Origin: Magnetococcales bacterium
GTDB taxonomy: Bacteria > Pseudomonadota > Magnetococcia > Magnetococcales > Magnetaquicoccaceae
Direction: 5' to 3'
DNA length: 64,000 bases
NCBI GenBank assembly: GCA_015231375.1
Contig: JADGBT010000019.1
Span: 1 to 64,000, forward strand
Shown: positions 9,298-19,242 of the stretch, piece by piece
How the letters are laid out: each line of letters begins with the position of its first letter
Numbering within the stretch: the stretch's first letter is position 1
Notes under the pieces: model-generated
What the model was told of the DNA's origin: nothing
The model's input: only the letters and a program-made list of their open reading frames with translations
Databases searched by the model: none
Program-made: the position numbers and the translations under genes

Positions 9298-9915
9298 TCA
9301 GGCGAAAACGTCCGGATCACCCGCTCCGGCCCGCAGCACCACGGGGGTGGGTCCGGTGAGATCGACCACCGTCGAAGGAGACGCGGGCAGCATACCGGCA
9401 TCGATGACCAGATCCACCAGATGATCGGTGCGGGTATAGATGACGTAAGGATCGCTCAAGATTTCGGTCTCGCCGGCAAAACGCATCGAGGTGGAGAGCA
9501 ACGGTTCGCCCAGGCCTTTGAGCAGTTCCAGACAGATGGGATGATCCGGAATTCTCAATCCAATGGTCTTGCGCTTGGGCAGGATGGTTTTGGGCACCTC
9601 GCGGGTCGCCTCCAGAATGAAGGTGTACGGACCCGGCAGAAACCGTTTCAGCAGTCGATAGGTGGCGTTGTCCACGCGGGCATAGCGGGCGATGTCCGAA
9701 AGGTCCGAAACCAGGATCGACAATTGATGGGAGGAGGCCATTTGCTTGATGCGCATGATCCGCTCCACCCCCTTGCGGCTGGACAGACCACATCCTAAGC
9801 CATAGGTCGTATCGGTGGGATAGACGATCACTCCGCCTTCCCGCAGAATCTCGGCGACCTGGGTGATGAGTCTGGGCTGTGGATTCTTGGGATGAATATT
9901 GATAAACTGTGCCAT
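9298..9915 (-). CDS. yciO: YciO-type Sua5/YrdC-family protein
   Basis: A 205-residue cytoplasmic protein of the YrdC fold that binds double-stranded RNA and nucleotide in relatives. The N-terminus (FINIHPKNPQPRLITQ), the YPTDTTYGLGC motif, the LPGPYTFIL segment and the KRKTIGLRIPDH stretch match the YciO subgroup rather than the TsaC/Sua5 tRNA threonylcarbamoyladenosine synthases. The exact function of YciO proteins is unsettled, so enzymatic activity is not claimed. It is divergent from ilvD. Confidence 0.88.
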   Translation of the reverse strand: MAQFINIHPKNPQPRLITQVAEILREGGVIVYPTDTTYGLGCGLSSRKGVERIMRIKQMASSHQLSILVSDLSDIARYARVDNATYRLLKRFLPGPYTFILEATREVPKTILPKRKTIGLRIPDHPICLELLKGLGEPLLSTSMRFAGETEILSDPYVIYTRTDHLVDLVIDAGMLPASPSTVVDLTGPTPVVLRAGAGDPDVFA

Positions 9916-10063
9916 GGCGTGCGGTTCTCTTTATCGTTTTGACCGTTTTTTTCCTGTCCATTACGACCGACTTCACGCCATTATTCACCACATCGGACCC
10001 TTTGACAATCCATCTTGGTCGCGTCGCTGGTCGCGACTTTTTCTTTGAAGCCCGGAGATTTTC
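9916..10063. promoter_or_regulatory. yciO/ilvD divergent promoter and ilvD leader
   Basis: A 148-bp divergent intergenic region. A TTGACA at 10002-10007 is a candidate -35 box for ilvD, but no good -10 follows at the usual spacing. The ilvD Shine-Dalgarno (GGAG, about 10054) sits 6 nt before the ATG at 10064. The hairpin at 10018-10042 is listed separately. Confidence 0.45.
10018..10042 (+). terminator. Terminator-like hairpin in the ilvD leader (possible attenuator)
   Basis: GTCGCG (10018-10023) pairs with CGCGAC (10032-10037) across an 8-nt loop and is followed directly by five T residues (10038-10042). It lies 22 bp before the ilvD start and no + strand gene precedes it. That position suggests premature termination control rather than the end of an upstream gene. 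The stem is short. Confidence 0.45.
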
Positions 10064-11908
10064 ATGCCCGCCTATCGTTCCCGCGTTTCCACCCATGGCC
10101 GCAACATGGCCGGCGCCCGCGCCTTGTGGCGGGCCACCGGCGTCGCCGAAGCGGAGTTCGGTCGCCCGATCATCGCGGTGGTCAACTCCTATACCCAGTT
10201 CGTTCCTGGCCATGTCCATCTTAAGAACCTGGGGGATCTGGTGGCCGGAGAGATCCGCGCAGCCGGAGGAATCCCACGCGAATTCAACACCATCGCCATC
10301 GACGACGGCATCGCCATGGGCCATGGGGGCATGCTGTACTCCCTGCCGTCGCGGGAGATCATCGCCGACAGCGTTGAATACATGGTCAACGCCCACGCCG
10401 CCGACGCCATGGTGTGCATCTCCAACTGCGACAAGATCACCCCCGGCATGTTCATGGCCGCCATGCGTCTAAACATTCCGGCGGTATTCGTCTCCGGCGG
10501 TCCCATGGAGGCGGGCAAGGCCACCTTGGAAAACGGAGCGGTCAAGAAACTTGACCTCATCGACTCCATGATCGCGGCGGGCAATCAGGAGGTTTCCGAA
10601 GGGGATCTGACCACCATCGAGCGTTCCGCCTGTCCCACCTGCGGCTCCTGCGCCGGTCTGTTCACCGCCAACTCCATGAACTGCCTGATGGAATCCTTGG
10701 GTCTGGCCCTGCCGGGCAATGGCACCATTCTGGCCACCCACGCTGCCCGCAAGCAACTGTTCCTGGAGGCCGGACGGCTGATCGTGTCGTTGTGTCAGCG
10801 GTATTACGAACAGGATGACCATTCGGTCCTGCCCCGTTCCATCGCCACCTTCCAGGCTTTTGAAAACGCCATGTCCCTGGACATTGCCATGGGCGGCTCC
10901 ACCAATACCGTGCTGCACCTGCTGGCCGCCGCCCGCGAGGGGGAAGTCCCCTTCACCATGGACGACATCGACCGGCTTTCGCGTCGGGTGCCCTGTCTGT
11001 GCAAGGTGGCCCCCTCCACGGACCGGTATCACATCGAAGATGTCCATCGGGCTGGCGGCATTCCCGCCATTCTGGGAGAGTTGCGCCGCGCCGGACTGCT
11101 GCACGACTCCTGCGCCATGGTCCACGCCCCGACCCTGGCCGCCGCCTTGGAATACGAGGATATCGCCTCGCCCGCAGCCAGCGATCAGGCCAGGATCCGT
11201 CATCTGGCCGCCCCGGGAGGCCGGATCACCACCGAACCATTCTCCCAGTCGGCCCAGTGGCCCACACTCGATCTGGACCGGGCCGCAGGGTGCATCCGGG
11301 ATCTGGAGCACGCCTATTCCCGGGATGGGGGGTTGGCGGTCCTGTTCGGCAATCTGGCCCGCGAGGGGTGCATCGTCAAGACCGCCGGGGTGGACGAGTC
11401 GATCTGGAAATTCGCCGGTCCGGCCCGTCTGTTCAACAGCCAGGAGAGCGCCTGCGACGCCATTTTGGGGGATCGGATCCAACCCGGCGACGTGGTGATC
11501 ATCCGCTACGAGGGGCCAAGAGGCGGACCGGGCATGCAAGAGATGCTTTATCCCACCACCTTCTTGAAATCCAAGGGATTGGGCAAAAGCTGCGCGCTGA
11601 TCACCGATGGTCGTTTTTCCGGGGGCACCTCCGGTCTGTCCATCGGCCACGTCTCTCCGGAAGCCGCCGAAGGGGGCGTCATCGCCTTGGTGGAAGAGGG
11701 CGACCGCATCGAAATCGACATCCCCAACCGCTCCATTCAACTGGCGGTCTCCGACGAAATCCTGGCCAAACGACGCGCCGCCATCACCCGTTTCGTCCCC
11801 GCAGGCCGGGAGCGTCCGGTCTCGGCGGCGTTGCGGGCCTACGCGGCCTTGACCACTTCGGCGGCCAAAGGCGCGGTACGGGATCTGAGCCGCGTCGAAC
11901 CGGCCTGA
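10064..11908 (+). CDS. ilvD: Dihydroxy-acid dehydratase
   Basis: Catalyses the dehydration of 2,3-dihydroxy acids to 2-oxo acids, the third common step of valine, isoleucine and leucine synthesis, in the cytoplasm. The 614-residue protein has the family N-terminus ([20 protein letters not shown]). The Fe-S ligand motifs are SNCDKITPG (Cys122) and [10 protein letters not shown] (Cys190/193/196). The C-terminal [20 protein letters not shown] substrate loop is intact. Length matches the E. coli-type [4Fe-4S] enzyme. No other ilv/leu gene is in the window. The leader hairpin may regulate it. Confidence 0.97.
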   Translation: MPAYRSRVSTHGRNMAGARALWRATGVAEAEFGRPIIAVVNSYTQFVPGHVHLKNLGDLVAGEIRAAGGIPREFNTIAIDDGIAMGHGGMLYSLPSREIIADSVEYMVNAHAADAMVCISNCDKITPGMFMAAMRLNIPAVFVSGGPMEAGKATLENGAVKKLDLIDSMIAAGNQEVSEGDLTTIERSACPTCGSCAGLFTANSMNCLMESLGLALPGNGTILATHAARKQLFLEAGRLIVSLCQRYYEQDDHSVLPRSIATFQAFENAMSLDIAMGGSTNTVLHLLAAAREGEVPFTMDDIDRLSRRVPCLCKVAPSTDRYHIEDVHRAGGIPAILGELRRAGLLHDSCAMVHAPTLAAALEYEDIASPAASDQARIRHLAAPGGRITTEPFSQSAQWPTLDLDRAAGCIRDLEHAYSRDGGLAVLFGNLAREGCIVKTAGVDESIWKFAGPARLFNSQESACDAILGDRIQPGDVVIIRYEGPRGGPGMQEMLYPTTFLKSKGLGKSCALITDGRFSGGTSGLSIGHVSPEAAEGGVIALVEEGDRIEIDIPNRSIQLAVSDEILAKRRAAITRFVPAGRERPVSAALRAYAALTTSAAKGAVRDLSRVEPA

Positions 11909-11984
11909 GAAATGGACTGACCGCGAATGGCCTGGAATGGCCTGGAATCCGTTGACACCGCACTTGGCTTGACGAGGACGCATC

Positions 11985-13901
11985 ATGCTGCACCATTTAC
12001 GTTTGTGGGCCAAGATCATGCTGGTCATGGGTCTGGCCATCGTGCTGGTCGGGGTATCGTTGACCACGGTCAACCTGTCGAGCATGAACGATCTGATTCA
12101 AGAGTCCGAACGCACCGCCTTGAACGCGCATCTCAAGGCGGTTCACAACGCCATCGCCGCCGAGGCCCATTCCGCCGAGGCCATGGCCGTGCTGGTGGCC
12201 AACATCCCGCTGGTGCAAGAGAAGTTCAACGCCGGGGACCGCAAGACCATCGAAGAGCTGTTCGTTCCGGGTTTTGGCGTCTTGTCGAAGCATTACGGCG
12301 TGGAACAGTTCCAGTTTCACACCCCTCCGGCCACCTCCTGGTTTCGGGTTCACAAGCCGGAGAAGTTCGGGGATGATCTCTCCACGTTTCGCCACACCGT
12401 GGTGACGGCCAACAAAAGCCAGAAATCGACCCGTGGCCTGGAAGGCGGTGTGGCCGGACTCGGTGCCAGGGGCGTGGTGCCGATGACCCATCAGGGCAGA
12501 CACATCGGCACGGTGGAGTTTGGTCTGTCGTTCGGGCAACCCTTCTTCGACGCCTTCAAACAGCGGAACGGTGTCGAAATCGCGTTGCACATCCTGGACA
12601 AGGATGGGTTCAAGACCATGGGCTCCACGCTCGGTTCCCAACCGGTGTTGGATACCGAAACCCTGAAAAAAGCGATGAACGGGGAAGAACAACTCCAGCA
12701 CCGGGAGATCCGCGCAACCCCTCATGCGATCCTGGCCTCCCAGGTGCAGGATTTTTCCGGCAAGCCCTTCGGCGTGCTGGAAATCGCCATGGACAACGCC
12801 ACCTATCACGCCGCCTTGCATTCGGCCCGTCTCACGGCTTCAGGCGTGGGGATGCTCTCCATTCTGGTGGGTCTGATTCTCACCATGGTCATCGCCCGTC
12901 ATCTGGTGCAACGCATCGATACCGTGGTGGCCGGGGTCAATCGGGTCGCGGCCGGGGATCTGACGGTGGAAATCACCCTCAACGGTCGCGACGAAATCGC
13001 CGAACTCTGTCTGGCCACCGGCGAAATGCGTCTCAAGCTTCACGAACTGGCCTCCGAGGTGGGCGCCAGGGCCATTCAGGTCCACAAGGCGGCCAAGGAG
13101 ATCGCCGACGCCGTGGCCAATCAGGCCACCACCTCCACCCAGATGTCCTCGTCGGTGGCGGAGATCACCTCCACCATGGAAGAGCTTTCCGCCTCTTCCA
13201 CCCAGATCGCCGAGCAGGCCCGTTCCGTGGTCGAAATCGCCAATCAGACCCTGGACGGCAGCCGCAAGGGATCCGAGGCCATGCAAATCGTACTCGGTCG
13301 CATGCACGACATCCGCGACGACCGGCAGCTCGGTTTGCAAGAGATCGTCGATCTCGGGGTCAAGTCCAAACAGATCAGCAAGGTGATGGAGATCATCAAC
13401 ACCGTGGCCGACCAGACCCGTCTGATCGCCTTCAACGCCGCTCTGGAGGCCTCCAGCGCAGGCGAGGCGGGCAAACGTTTCTCGGTGGTGGCCAGCGAAA
13501 TCCGCCGTCTGGCCGATAGCGTCACCGACTCCACCAAAGAGATTGAATTCAAGATCAACGAGATTCAAGACTCCATCAGCCGACTGGTGGTCAACTCCGA
13601 AAAAGGCACCGTGGGTATCATGGCCGGCACCACCGCCACCACCCATTCTGCGGAACGGCTCGGAGAGATTGTCAAGGCGGCCAGCCACACCACCAATTCC
13701 GCCCAGCAAATCTCCCTGTCCACCCAGCAGCAAAAAATCGCCAGCAATCAGGTGGTGGTGGCCCTGCGGGAGATCGTCACCGCCAGCACCCATACCGCGC
13801 AATCGATCACCCGCGTGTCGCAAATCAGCAAGGAGATGCTGGGACTCTCCGAACGTCTGGAAGCGCTGGTGGGTCAGTTCAAGATCACCGGCAAACCTTG
13901 A
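11985..13901 (+). CDS. Methyl-accepting chemotaxis protein with dCache-type sensor
   Basis: A 638-residue chemoreceptor. It has a transmembrane helix at about 8-30, a periplasmic double-Cache sensor of the dCache_3 kind (about 35-275), a second helix (about 283-305), a HAMP domain and a cytoplasmic signalling helical hairpin. In the sensor, the FQFHTPPATSWFRVHKPEKFGDD stretch, the TRGLEGG segment and the GTVEFGLSF segment are characteristic of the family. The hairpin tip (RLIAFNAALEASSAGEAGKRF) departs from the common [14 protein letters not shown] version, which may reflect pairing with the CheA/CheW encoded just downstream. First gene of the chemotaxis operon; cheB starts 29 bp later. Confidence 0.92.
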   Translation: MLHHLRLWAKIMLVMGLAIVLVGVSLTTVNLSSMNDLIQESERTALNAHLKAVHNAIAAEAHSAEAMAVLVANIPLVQEKFNAGDRKTIEELFVPGFGVLSKHYGVEQFQFHTPPATSWFRVHKPEKFGDDLSTFRHTVVTANKSQKSTRGLEGGVAGLGARGVVPMTHQGRHIGTVEFGLSFGQPFFDAFKQRNGVEIALHILDKDGFKTMGSTLGSQPVLDTETLKKAMNGEEQLQHREIRATPHAILASQVQDFSGKPFGVLEIAMDNATYHAALHSARLTASGVGMLSILVGLILTMVIARHLVQRIDTVVAGVNRVAAGDLTVEITLNGRDEIAELCLATGEMRLKLHELASEVGARAIQVHKAAKEIADAVANQATTSTQMSSSVAEITSTMEELSASSTQIAEQARSVVEIANQTLDGSRKGSEAMQIVLGRMHDIRDDRQLGLQEIVDLGVKSKQISKVMEIINTVADQTRLIAFNAALEASSAGEAGKRFSVVASEIRRLADSVTDSTKEIEFKINEIQDSISRLVVNSEKGTVGIMAGTTATTHSAERLGEIVKAASHTTNSAQQISLSTQQQKIASNQVVVALREIVTASTHTAQSITRVSQISKEMLGLSERLEALVGQFKITGKP

Positions 13902-13930
13902 AAAAACCTGCGCGAAAGGCCCGGTAAACC

Positions 13931-14992
13931 ATGCCCACGATCCGCGTCGTGATTGTCGATGACAGCCTGTTGACCCGCCAGATGCTGCGGGAGGTGCTCG
14001 AAAGCGTCCCGGGGATCACGGTGACGGGTGAAGCCGGCAACGGCAAACAGGCCGTGGAGGTGGTGCGGGAACTCAAGCCGGATCTGGTCACCATGGATCT
14101 GGAAATGCCGGTGATGGGCGGTCTGGAAGCGATCGAAGAGATCATGTGCGCCAAGGCGGTGCCGATTCTGGTGTTGAGCAGCGTCGCCGATGCCCGTGTG
14201 GCCCTGGAGGCCATGGAACTCGGCGCGCTGGAGGTGATGGAAAAACCCGACCTCTCCCCGGAGTCCGCCGCCCAACTCATCGCCAAGGTGCAACTGTTGT
14301 CTGGAGTCGCGGTGGTGACCCGCATGCGACCCCGCAAAACCACCCGTCTCACCACTCCGCCGGTCGCGATCTCCCCTGAGCCTTGGCCGGTGCAAGGTTA
14401 TCCCTATGTCTTCGCCCTGGCCTCGTCCATGGGTGGTCCCCAGGCTCTGGCCCGCATTCTGCCCGCGCTTCCAAAGGATTTCTCCTGTCCGGTGGTGATT
14501 GCCCAACACATCTCCGACGGGTTCGCCCGTGGCATCGTCGAATGGCTCGCCTCCCTGTGCGCCCTGCCGGTGCGACTGGCCGCCGAAGGGGAACCCCTGC
14601 AACCCGGCGTGATCCATGTCTCCCCTTCGGAGTTTCATTTCACGGTCTCCGCCTCCCGCCGGGTGGCCCTGATGGAACGCCGCGCCACGGATATCTATCG
14701 GCCCAGTTGCGACCACCTGTTGCGCTCGGTGGCCGAGGTGTTCGGGCCGCGCGCCATTGGCATCATTCTCACCGGCATGGGCAGCGATGGCGCCCAGGGC
14801 ATGGTGCGCATCCACGAAAAAGGGGGCGTGACCCTGGCCCAGGATGAGGCCAGCTCCTTGATGTTCGGCATGAATCAAGTCGCCATCCACACCGGGGCGA
14901 TCCAGAGGATCCTGCCGGTGGAAACCATCGCCGCCGAAATGATCCGTCTTGCCCGCCGTGATCCCCCGGTGAAACGGATGGAGGAGTGGTGA
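13931..14992 (+). CDS. cheB: Chemotaxis protein-glutamate methylesterase/deamidase CheB
   Basis: Removes methyl groups from receptors when phosphorylated by CheA, resetting chemotactic sensitivity. The 353-residue protein has an N-terminal receiver (about 4-120) with D56 (TMDLEMP). The C-terminal esterase has the catalytic triad Ser166 (SSMGG), His193 (AQHIS) and Asp287 (GMGSDG). The stop codon overlaps the cheR start (TGATG), indicating translational coupling. Length and domain order are standard. Confidence 0.97.
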   Translation: MPTIRVVIVDDSLLTRQMLREVLESVPGITVTGEAGNGKQAVEVVRELKPDLVTMDLEMPVMGGLEAIEEIMCAKAVPILVLSSVADARVALEAMELGALEVMEKPDLSPESAAQLIAKVQLLSGVAVVTRMRPRKTTRLTTPPVAISPEPWPVQGYPYVFALASSMGGPQALARILPALPKDFSCPVVIAQHISDGFARGIVEWLASLCALPVRLAAEGEPLQPGVIHVSPSEFHFTVSASRRVALMERRATDIYRPSCDHLLRSVAEVFGPRAIGIILTGMGSDGAQGMVRIHEKGGVTLAQDEASSLMFGMNQVAIHTGAIQRILPVETIAAEMIRLARRDPPVKRMEEW

Positions 14993-16527
14993 TGAGCCTG
15001 TTCGATCTCGAACCCTTCAAGGCCCTGATCCGCAATCGCTGCGGACTGAATTTCGAGGCCCGCAACGAAGAGACCCTGCAACGCGCCCTCCACGAGCGGA
15101 TACGCCATCTGGCCATCCGACCCGGTGACTATCTGCCCCTGCTGCTGGCCAACACACGGGAATTCCAGGAACTGGTCAATCGGCTCACCATCAACGAAAC
15201 CTACTTCTTCCGGGAACCCGAACAGATCCGGCTGCTGGTCAACTCTCTGGCCGCCCGCAAACTGGTCGCCCGCGACGGTCGATCCCTGGTGCGGGTGTTG
15301 AGCGCTGGATGCTCCTCCGGCGAAGAGCCTTATTCGCTGGTCATGGCGCTGATGGAACGCTACGGGGAGAGCGTGGGTCGGTTATTCCAGTTCATCGGCT
15401 GCGATATCGACAGCGTGGTCTTGGCCAAGGCGCGTCGGGGCTGCTACACCGAATTTTCGTTCCGGAGTATGGACGAATCGATGCGCAACCGTCATTTCCA
15501 TCGTGACCCGGGGGGAGGACACTGCCTGGACAACAGCGTGCGCGAACAGGTGGTTTTCCATCAATACAACCTGTTGGCCGACTCTCCGCCTCTGGTGCTG
15601 CGCCACATCGACATTTTGTTCTTCCGCAATGTTTCCATCTACTTCGACGTTCCCACCCGCCGGATCATCCTGGAACGGCTGGCCTCGTTGCTGCAAGACG
15701 ACGGCATTTTGATCGTGGGCGTCTCCGAGACCATGGCCAACGATCTGGGCGTGTTGCGCCTGATGGAAGAAGAGGGCCACTATTATTTCGTCAAGGGTGC
15801 CCCGGCGGAAAGCACGTCTCCTTTTCCGCTCCTGACTCCGACAGCGCCGCTCTCCTTGATCGACGACTGCAAACCGGCGGCAACACCCCTCCCCGCTCCC
15901 CTGTCCGAAGGCATCCCCCTCCCGCTCTCTTCGGCTTGCTCCGCCGCGTGCGCCAACCCGATGATCACCCCGGCTCCCGCCTCGTCCGCGCCTCCCCTCT
16001 GCCTCCCGGACCTGACCGCCGCGCGCCGACTGCTGGAGGAAAAACGGCACGACGAGGCCCTGACCCTGCTGGACACCGTGTTGACAGCCGACCCCACCCA
16101 TCTGGAGGCCCGACTGCTCAAGGCCCATCTGCTGGTGTTGCGCAAGGAGTTTCACGCCGCCGAAACCATGGCCAAACGGGTGCTGGCCGAGGATTCCCGT
16201 TCAATCGACGCACTGATGCTGCTCGGATTGAGCGCGAAATGGCGACAACAGCCTCTTGAGGCCATCGAGTGGTTCAAGCAGGTGGTCTACTGGTGTCACG
16301 ACTGCTGGCCCGCCCACTACTATCTGGCGGACCTCTACCGCGCCGGCCACGAAACCGAACGGGCCAGACGCGGCTATCGGGTGGTGATGCAACGGCTCTC
16401 CGGCCCGGTTTCCGACACCGGCATTCGTCACATCCCGCTGGAACTGCCGCTCGCCGAGATCCGGTTTCTGTGCGAGCATCAGCTCACTAGGTTGGGCGCG
16501 CCTCCAGCCCGCGCTCGCACGAGGTAG
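14992..16527 (+). CDS. cheR: Chemotaxis methyltransferase CheR with TPR extension
   Basis: Methylates receptor glutamates using S-adenosylmethionine. The 511-residue protein has the CheR N-terminal helical domain and the catalytic domain with NETYFFREPEQI (about 62-73) and the SAM motif SAGCSSGEEPYSL (about 103-115). A Pro/Ala-rich linker (about 270-340) leads to TPR-like repeats (about 340-490). CheR-TPR fusions are known and may target the enzyme to partners. The ATG at 14992 overlaps the cheB stop. A GTG two codons upstream is less likely. Confidence 0.95.
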   Translation: MSLFDLEPFKALIRNRCGLNFEARNEETLQRALHERIRHLAIRPGDYLPLLLANTREFQELVNRLTINETYFFREPEQIRLLVNSLAARKLVARDGRSLVRVLSAGCSSGEEPYSLVMALMERYGESVGRLFQFIGCDIDSVVLAKARRGCYTEFSFRSMDESMRNRHFHRDPGGGHCLDNSVREQVVFHQYNLLADSPPLVLRHIDILFFRNVSIYFDVPTRRIILERLASLLQDDGILIVGVSETMANDLGVLRLMEEEGHYYFVKGAPAESTSPFPLLTPTAPLSLIDDCKPAATPLPAPLSEGIPLPLSSACSAACANPMITPAPASSAPPLCLPDLTAARRLLEEKRHDEALTLLDTVLTADPTHLEARLLKAHLLVLRKEFHAAETMAKRVLAEDSRSIDALMLLGLSAKWRQQPLEAIEWFKQVVYWCHDCWPAHYYLADLYRAGHETERARRGYRVVMQRLSGPVSDTGIRHIPLELPLAEIRFLCEHQLTRLGAPPARARTR

Positions 16528-16530
16528 ACC

Positions 16531-18813
16531 ATGGCCATCGACTTGAAAAAGTTCATAGGCCGCTTTGTCGAGGAGGCGCGGGAGCACATCCGGCAAATCC
16601 ACGCCGGATTGGCGTTGCTCGATTCCGGAGATCCCGGAGTGCTGCATGCGGTGTTTCGCTCGGCGCACACCATCAAGGGCTCCTCGCGCATGCTCAAGCT
16701 GACCCCGATCACCGAAATCGCCCATCGGCTTGAGGATGTGATGTCGGCGTTGCGGGAAGGCAGCGTGCGGCTGTCGCCGGAGATGGGAGAAGGGATCCGT
16801 CGTGGCGTCGATGCGGTCTCGGTGCTGGTGGATGCCCTGGCGGAACTCCCGGATGTCGATCGTCTGCCCCCGGCCGATCCCGAATTGTTGGCCGAACTGG
16901 CGGGGCTGATCGCCGCCGGAACCACGACCGCAGGGACGACCACTCCTGCTCCCGGTTCCGATGTCCCATCCGCCGCGCCATCCGCGCCCCCGGTGATGGC
17001 CGCCACGGCCCCGCAATCGTCTGCCGCTTCGTCCCCCTCCTCCCCGACCTCGATCCCGGCGCACTCCCCGGCCCTTTCCCCGGTTCCGATCCCGCCCCCC
17101 TCCCCGGCCTCGATCCCGGTGGATCCGAAACTCAAGACCACCGAAACGGTCCGGGTGCGTCTGGAAAAACTGGATGAACTCATCAAGCTCATGGGAGAAT
17201 TGGTCTCCAGCCATGCCCGCATGCGTCAACGGTTGATGGAGATCACCTCCCTGGATCACCAATTGGCTCCCATTCCGGATCTGCCGGTGGTCACCCAGTT
17301 GCACCATTTCGCCCAACGCCTGCGGGAGGATGTGCTGGATCAAGAAACCCTGATGGCCGAGTTGCACGACAAAACCTTGCTGATGCGCATGCTGCCTTTG
17401 GCCATCGTCTTGGAACCCGCCGAACGGTTGGCGCGGGAGCTGGCCCGTTCCGTGGGCAAGGTGGCGGTGTGTCACATTCAGGGCACGGAGATCGAACTGG
17501 ACCGCCGCATCATCGACAAGCTGTCCGATCCCATCATCCACCTGATCCGCAACGCCATCGATCATGGTCTGGAGACCCCGGAAAAACGTCTGGCCGCCGG
17601 CAAACCGGCCCAGGGACGCCTGACCCTTGCGGCCCGTCAGGACGGAGGCTGGGTGGTGATCGACGTGACCGACGATGGCGGCGGCATTTCCCTCGAAGCG
17701 GTGCGCGCCAAAGCCGTGCGCATGGGCCTGATGGTCGCGGACAAGGCGGACGCGCTCACCGAACGCGAAACCCTGGATCTGATCTTTCTGCCGGGATTTT
17801 CCACCAATACCCTGGTCACGGATCTGTCGGGCCGGGGGGTGGGCATGGATGTGGTCAAGCAGACCATTCTGGATGATCTGCGCGGCGCGGTCGAAGTCAC
17901 CACCCGAACCGGGGTGGGCACCACCTTTTCCCTGCGTTTACCCCTTTCGCTGGCGGTGATGCGGGTGTTATTGGTGGAGGTGGATGGACAGGTGTTCGGT
18001 TTCACCGCCCAGTACGTCACCGAACTCAAACGGGTCTCGCCCGCTGCGGTGCTGAACCTGGCCGAACGGGAGGTGATCATCCTCCACAACGAATTCGTGC
18101 CTCTCACCCCCCTGTCCGCCCTGCTGGACATTCCGGCTCATCTGACCCGTCCGCGCCGGAACTCCCCCCGCAACGCCGCTGCGGGCATGCTGGTGGTGGT
18201 GTTGACGGCGCGTCAGGAAAAAATGGCCGTGGTGGTGGATGACCTGCTCGACGAACACGACATGGTGATCCATCCCCTGCCGCCGTTGCTGCGCAAACTG
18301 CCCATGGTCTCCGGACTGGTGGTCACGGGCAACAACGAGCTGGTCAGCGTGCTGCACGCTCCGGCCTTGTTCGATCAGGCCCGTCGCCTGCGGGGAGAGC
18401 CGGACCGGAACGATGCCGCCGAAGGCTGGAACCGTCACGACCGGGTGCTGGTGGTGGACGACTCCTTGAACACCCGGGAGATCGAAAAGGATGTGCTGGA
18501 AGCCTGCGGTTTCCGCGTCACGCTGGCCGAAGACGGACTCGATGGATTGCGGCAGGCTTTGGAAGAAGAGTTCGACGCGGTGCTGACCGATGTGGAAATG
18601 CCTGGAATGGATGGATTCTCGTTGACCGAACGACTCAGACGCGAGGAACGCTATCGCGACAAACCGATTGTGATTCTCACCTCCCGGGAAAAGGAGGAGG
18701 ACAAACGACGCGGCATGCAGGTCGGCGCGGATGCCTACATCGTCAAGGGGGATTTCAGTCAAGGCAACCTGGTGGATACCCTGCGCTCCCTGTTGGGGTG
18801 GCGCGGTCGCTAG
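16531..18813 (+). CDS. cheA: Chemotaxis histidine kinase CheA with C-terminal receiver
   Basis: The 760-residue hybrid kinase receives receptor signals and phosphorylates CheY/CheB-type receivers. Domains in order are: P1 Hpt with His46 (SAHTIKGSS), a long Ala/Pro/Ser-rich linker (about 130-205) where the P2 domain would be, P3 dimerisation (about 206-300), P4 ATPase with NAIDHGLE and GRGVGMDV motifs, P5 CheW-like domain (about 475-615) and a receiver with D687 (LTDVEMP). No obvious P2 domain is seen. The fused receiver could act as a phosphate sink or intramolecular regulator. It starts 3 bp after cheR. Confidence 0.96.
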   Translation: MAIDLKKFIGRFVEEAREHIRQIHAGLALLDSGDPGVLHAVFRSAHTIKGSSRMLKLTPITEIAHRLEDVMSALREGSVRLSPEMGEGIRRGVDAVSVLVDALAELPDVDRLPPADPELLAELAGLIAAGTTTAGTTTPAPGSDVPSAAPSAPPVMAATAPQSSAASSPSSPTSIPAHSPALSPVPIPPPSPASIPVDPKLKTTETVRVRLEKLDELIKLMGELVSSHARMRQRLMEITSLDHQLAPIPDLPVVTQLHHFAQRLREDVLDQETLMAELHDKTLLMRMLPLAIVLEPAERLARELARSVGKVAVCHIQGTEIELDRRIIDKLSDPIIHLIRNAIDHGLETPEKRLAAGKPAQGRLTLAARQDGGWVVIDVTDDGGGISLEAVRAKAVRMGLMVADKADALTERETLDLIFLPGFSTNTLVTDLSGRGVGMDVVKQTILDDLRGAVEVTTRTGVGTTFSLRLPLSLAVMRVLLVEVDGQVFGFTAQYVTELKRVSPAAVLNLAEREVIILHNEFVPLTPLSALLDIPAHLTRPRRNSPRNAAAGMLVVVLTARQEKMAVVVDDLLDEHDMVIHPLPPLLRKLPMVSGLVVTGNNELVSVLHAPALFDQARRLRGEPDRNDAAEGWNRHDRVLVVDDSLNTREIEKDVLEACGFRVTLAEDGLDGLRQALEEEFDAVLTDVEMPGMDGFSLTERLRREERYRDKPIVILTSREKEEDKRRGMQVGADAYIVKGDFSQGNLVDTLRSLLGWRGR

Positions 18814-18845
18814 AGACTCACGAGAGATCAAGAGGAGAGCAATCA

Positions 18846-19214
18846 ATGCGCATTTTGGTGGTGGACGATGATCCGGTGGCCGGAGAGATGACCCTGGCGG
18901 TGCTCGAATCCGAAGGGCATGCGGCGCGCCTGGTGGAAAACGGCATGGAAGCCCTGACCGCCCTGGACGAAGAACCGGATTTCGAGATGATCATCAGCGA
19001 CATGAACATGCCCCTGATTTCGGGGATCGACCTGTTTCGCGCGTTGCGGGATCAGGGAAACCGGCTGCCTTTCATTCTGCTCACCGGCGACGAACCCGCA
19101 GGCCCATTGGCCAAGGAACCCCGTCTGGATGGGTGTCTGGTGAAGGATTTCACCCTGGAAGAGAGTCTGCCGAGCATGATGGATCAAGTCCTGACCCGGT
19201 ATCATCGTTCCTGA
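18846..19214 (+). CDS. Single-domain response regulator (CheY-like)
   Basis: A 122-residue stand-alone receiver with the acidic pocket DDD (8-10 region), phospho-acceptor D52 (IISDMNMP), Thr in LLTGDE and the conserved Lys in CLVKDF. It has no output domain, so it presumably acts by protein binding, either on the flagellar motor or as a phosphate sink. The ATG at 18846 follows GAGGAGAGC and removes a poorly conserved 16-residue extension. Whether this is the motor CheY is not decided by sequence alone. Confidence 0.9.
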   Translation: MRILVVDDDPVAGEMTLAVLESEGHAARLVENGMEALTALDEEPDFEMIISDMNMPLISGIDLFRALRDQGNRLPFILLTGDEPAGPLAKEPRLDGCLVKDFTLEESLPSMMDQVLTRYHRS

Positions 19215-19242
19215 AACACCGTTGGAGAGGCGCTTTACGTTC

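Noticed and set aside
9298-9915. TsaC/Sua5 tRNA modification enzyme
   Set aside because: The N-terminus and internal motifs match YciO more closely than TsaC.
9909-10063. Val/Leu/Ile-rich leader peptide for ilvD
   Set aside because: The frame beginning MPWRAVLFIVL does not end before the attenuator but runs on into ilvD; the alternative ATG frame at 9914 ends after the hairpin and is not enriched in these codons.
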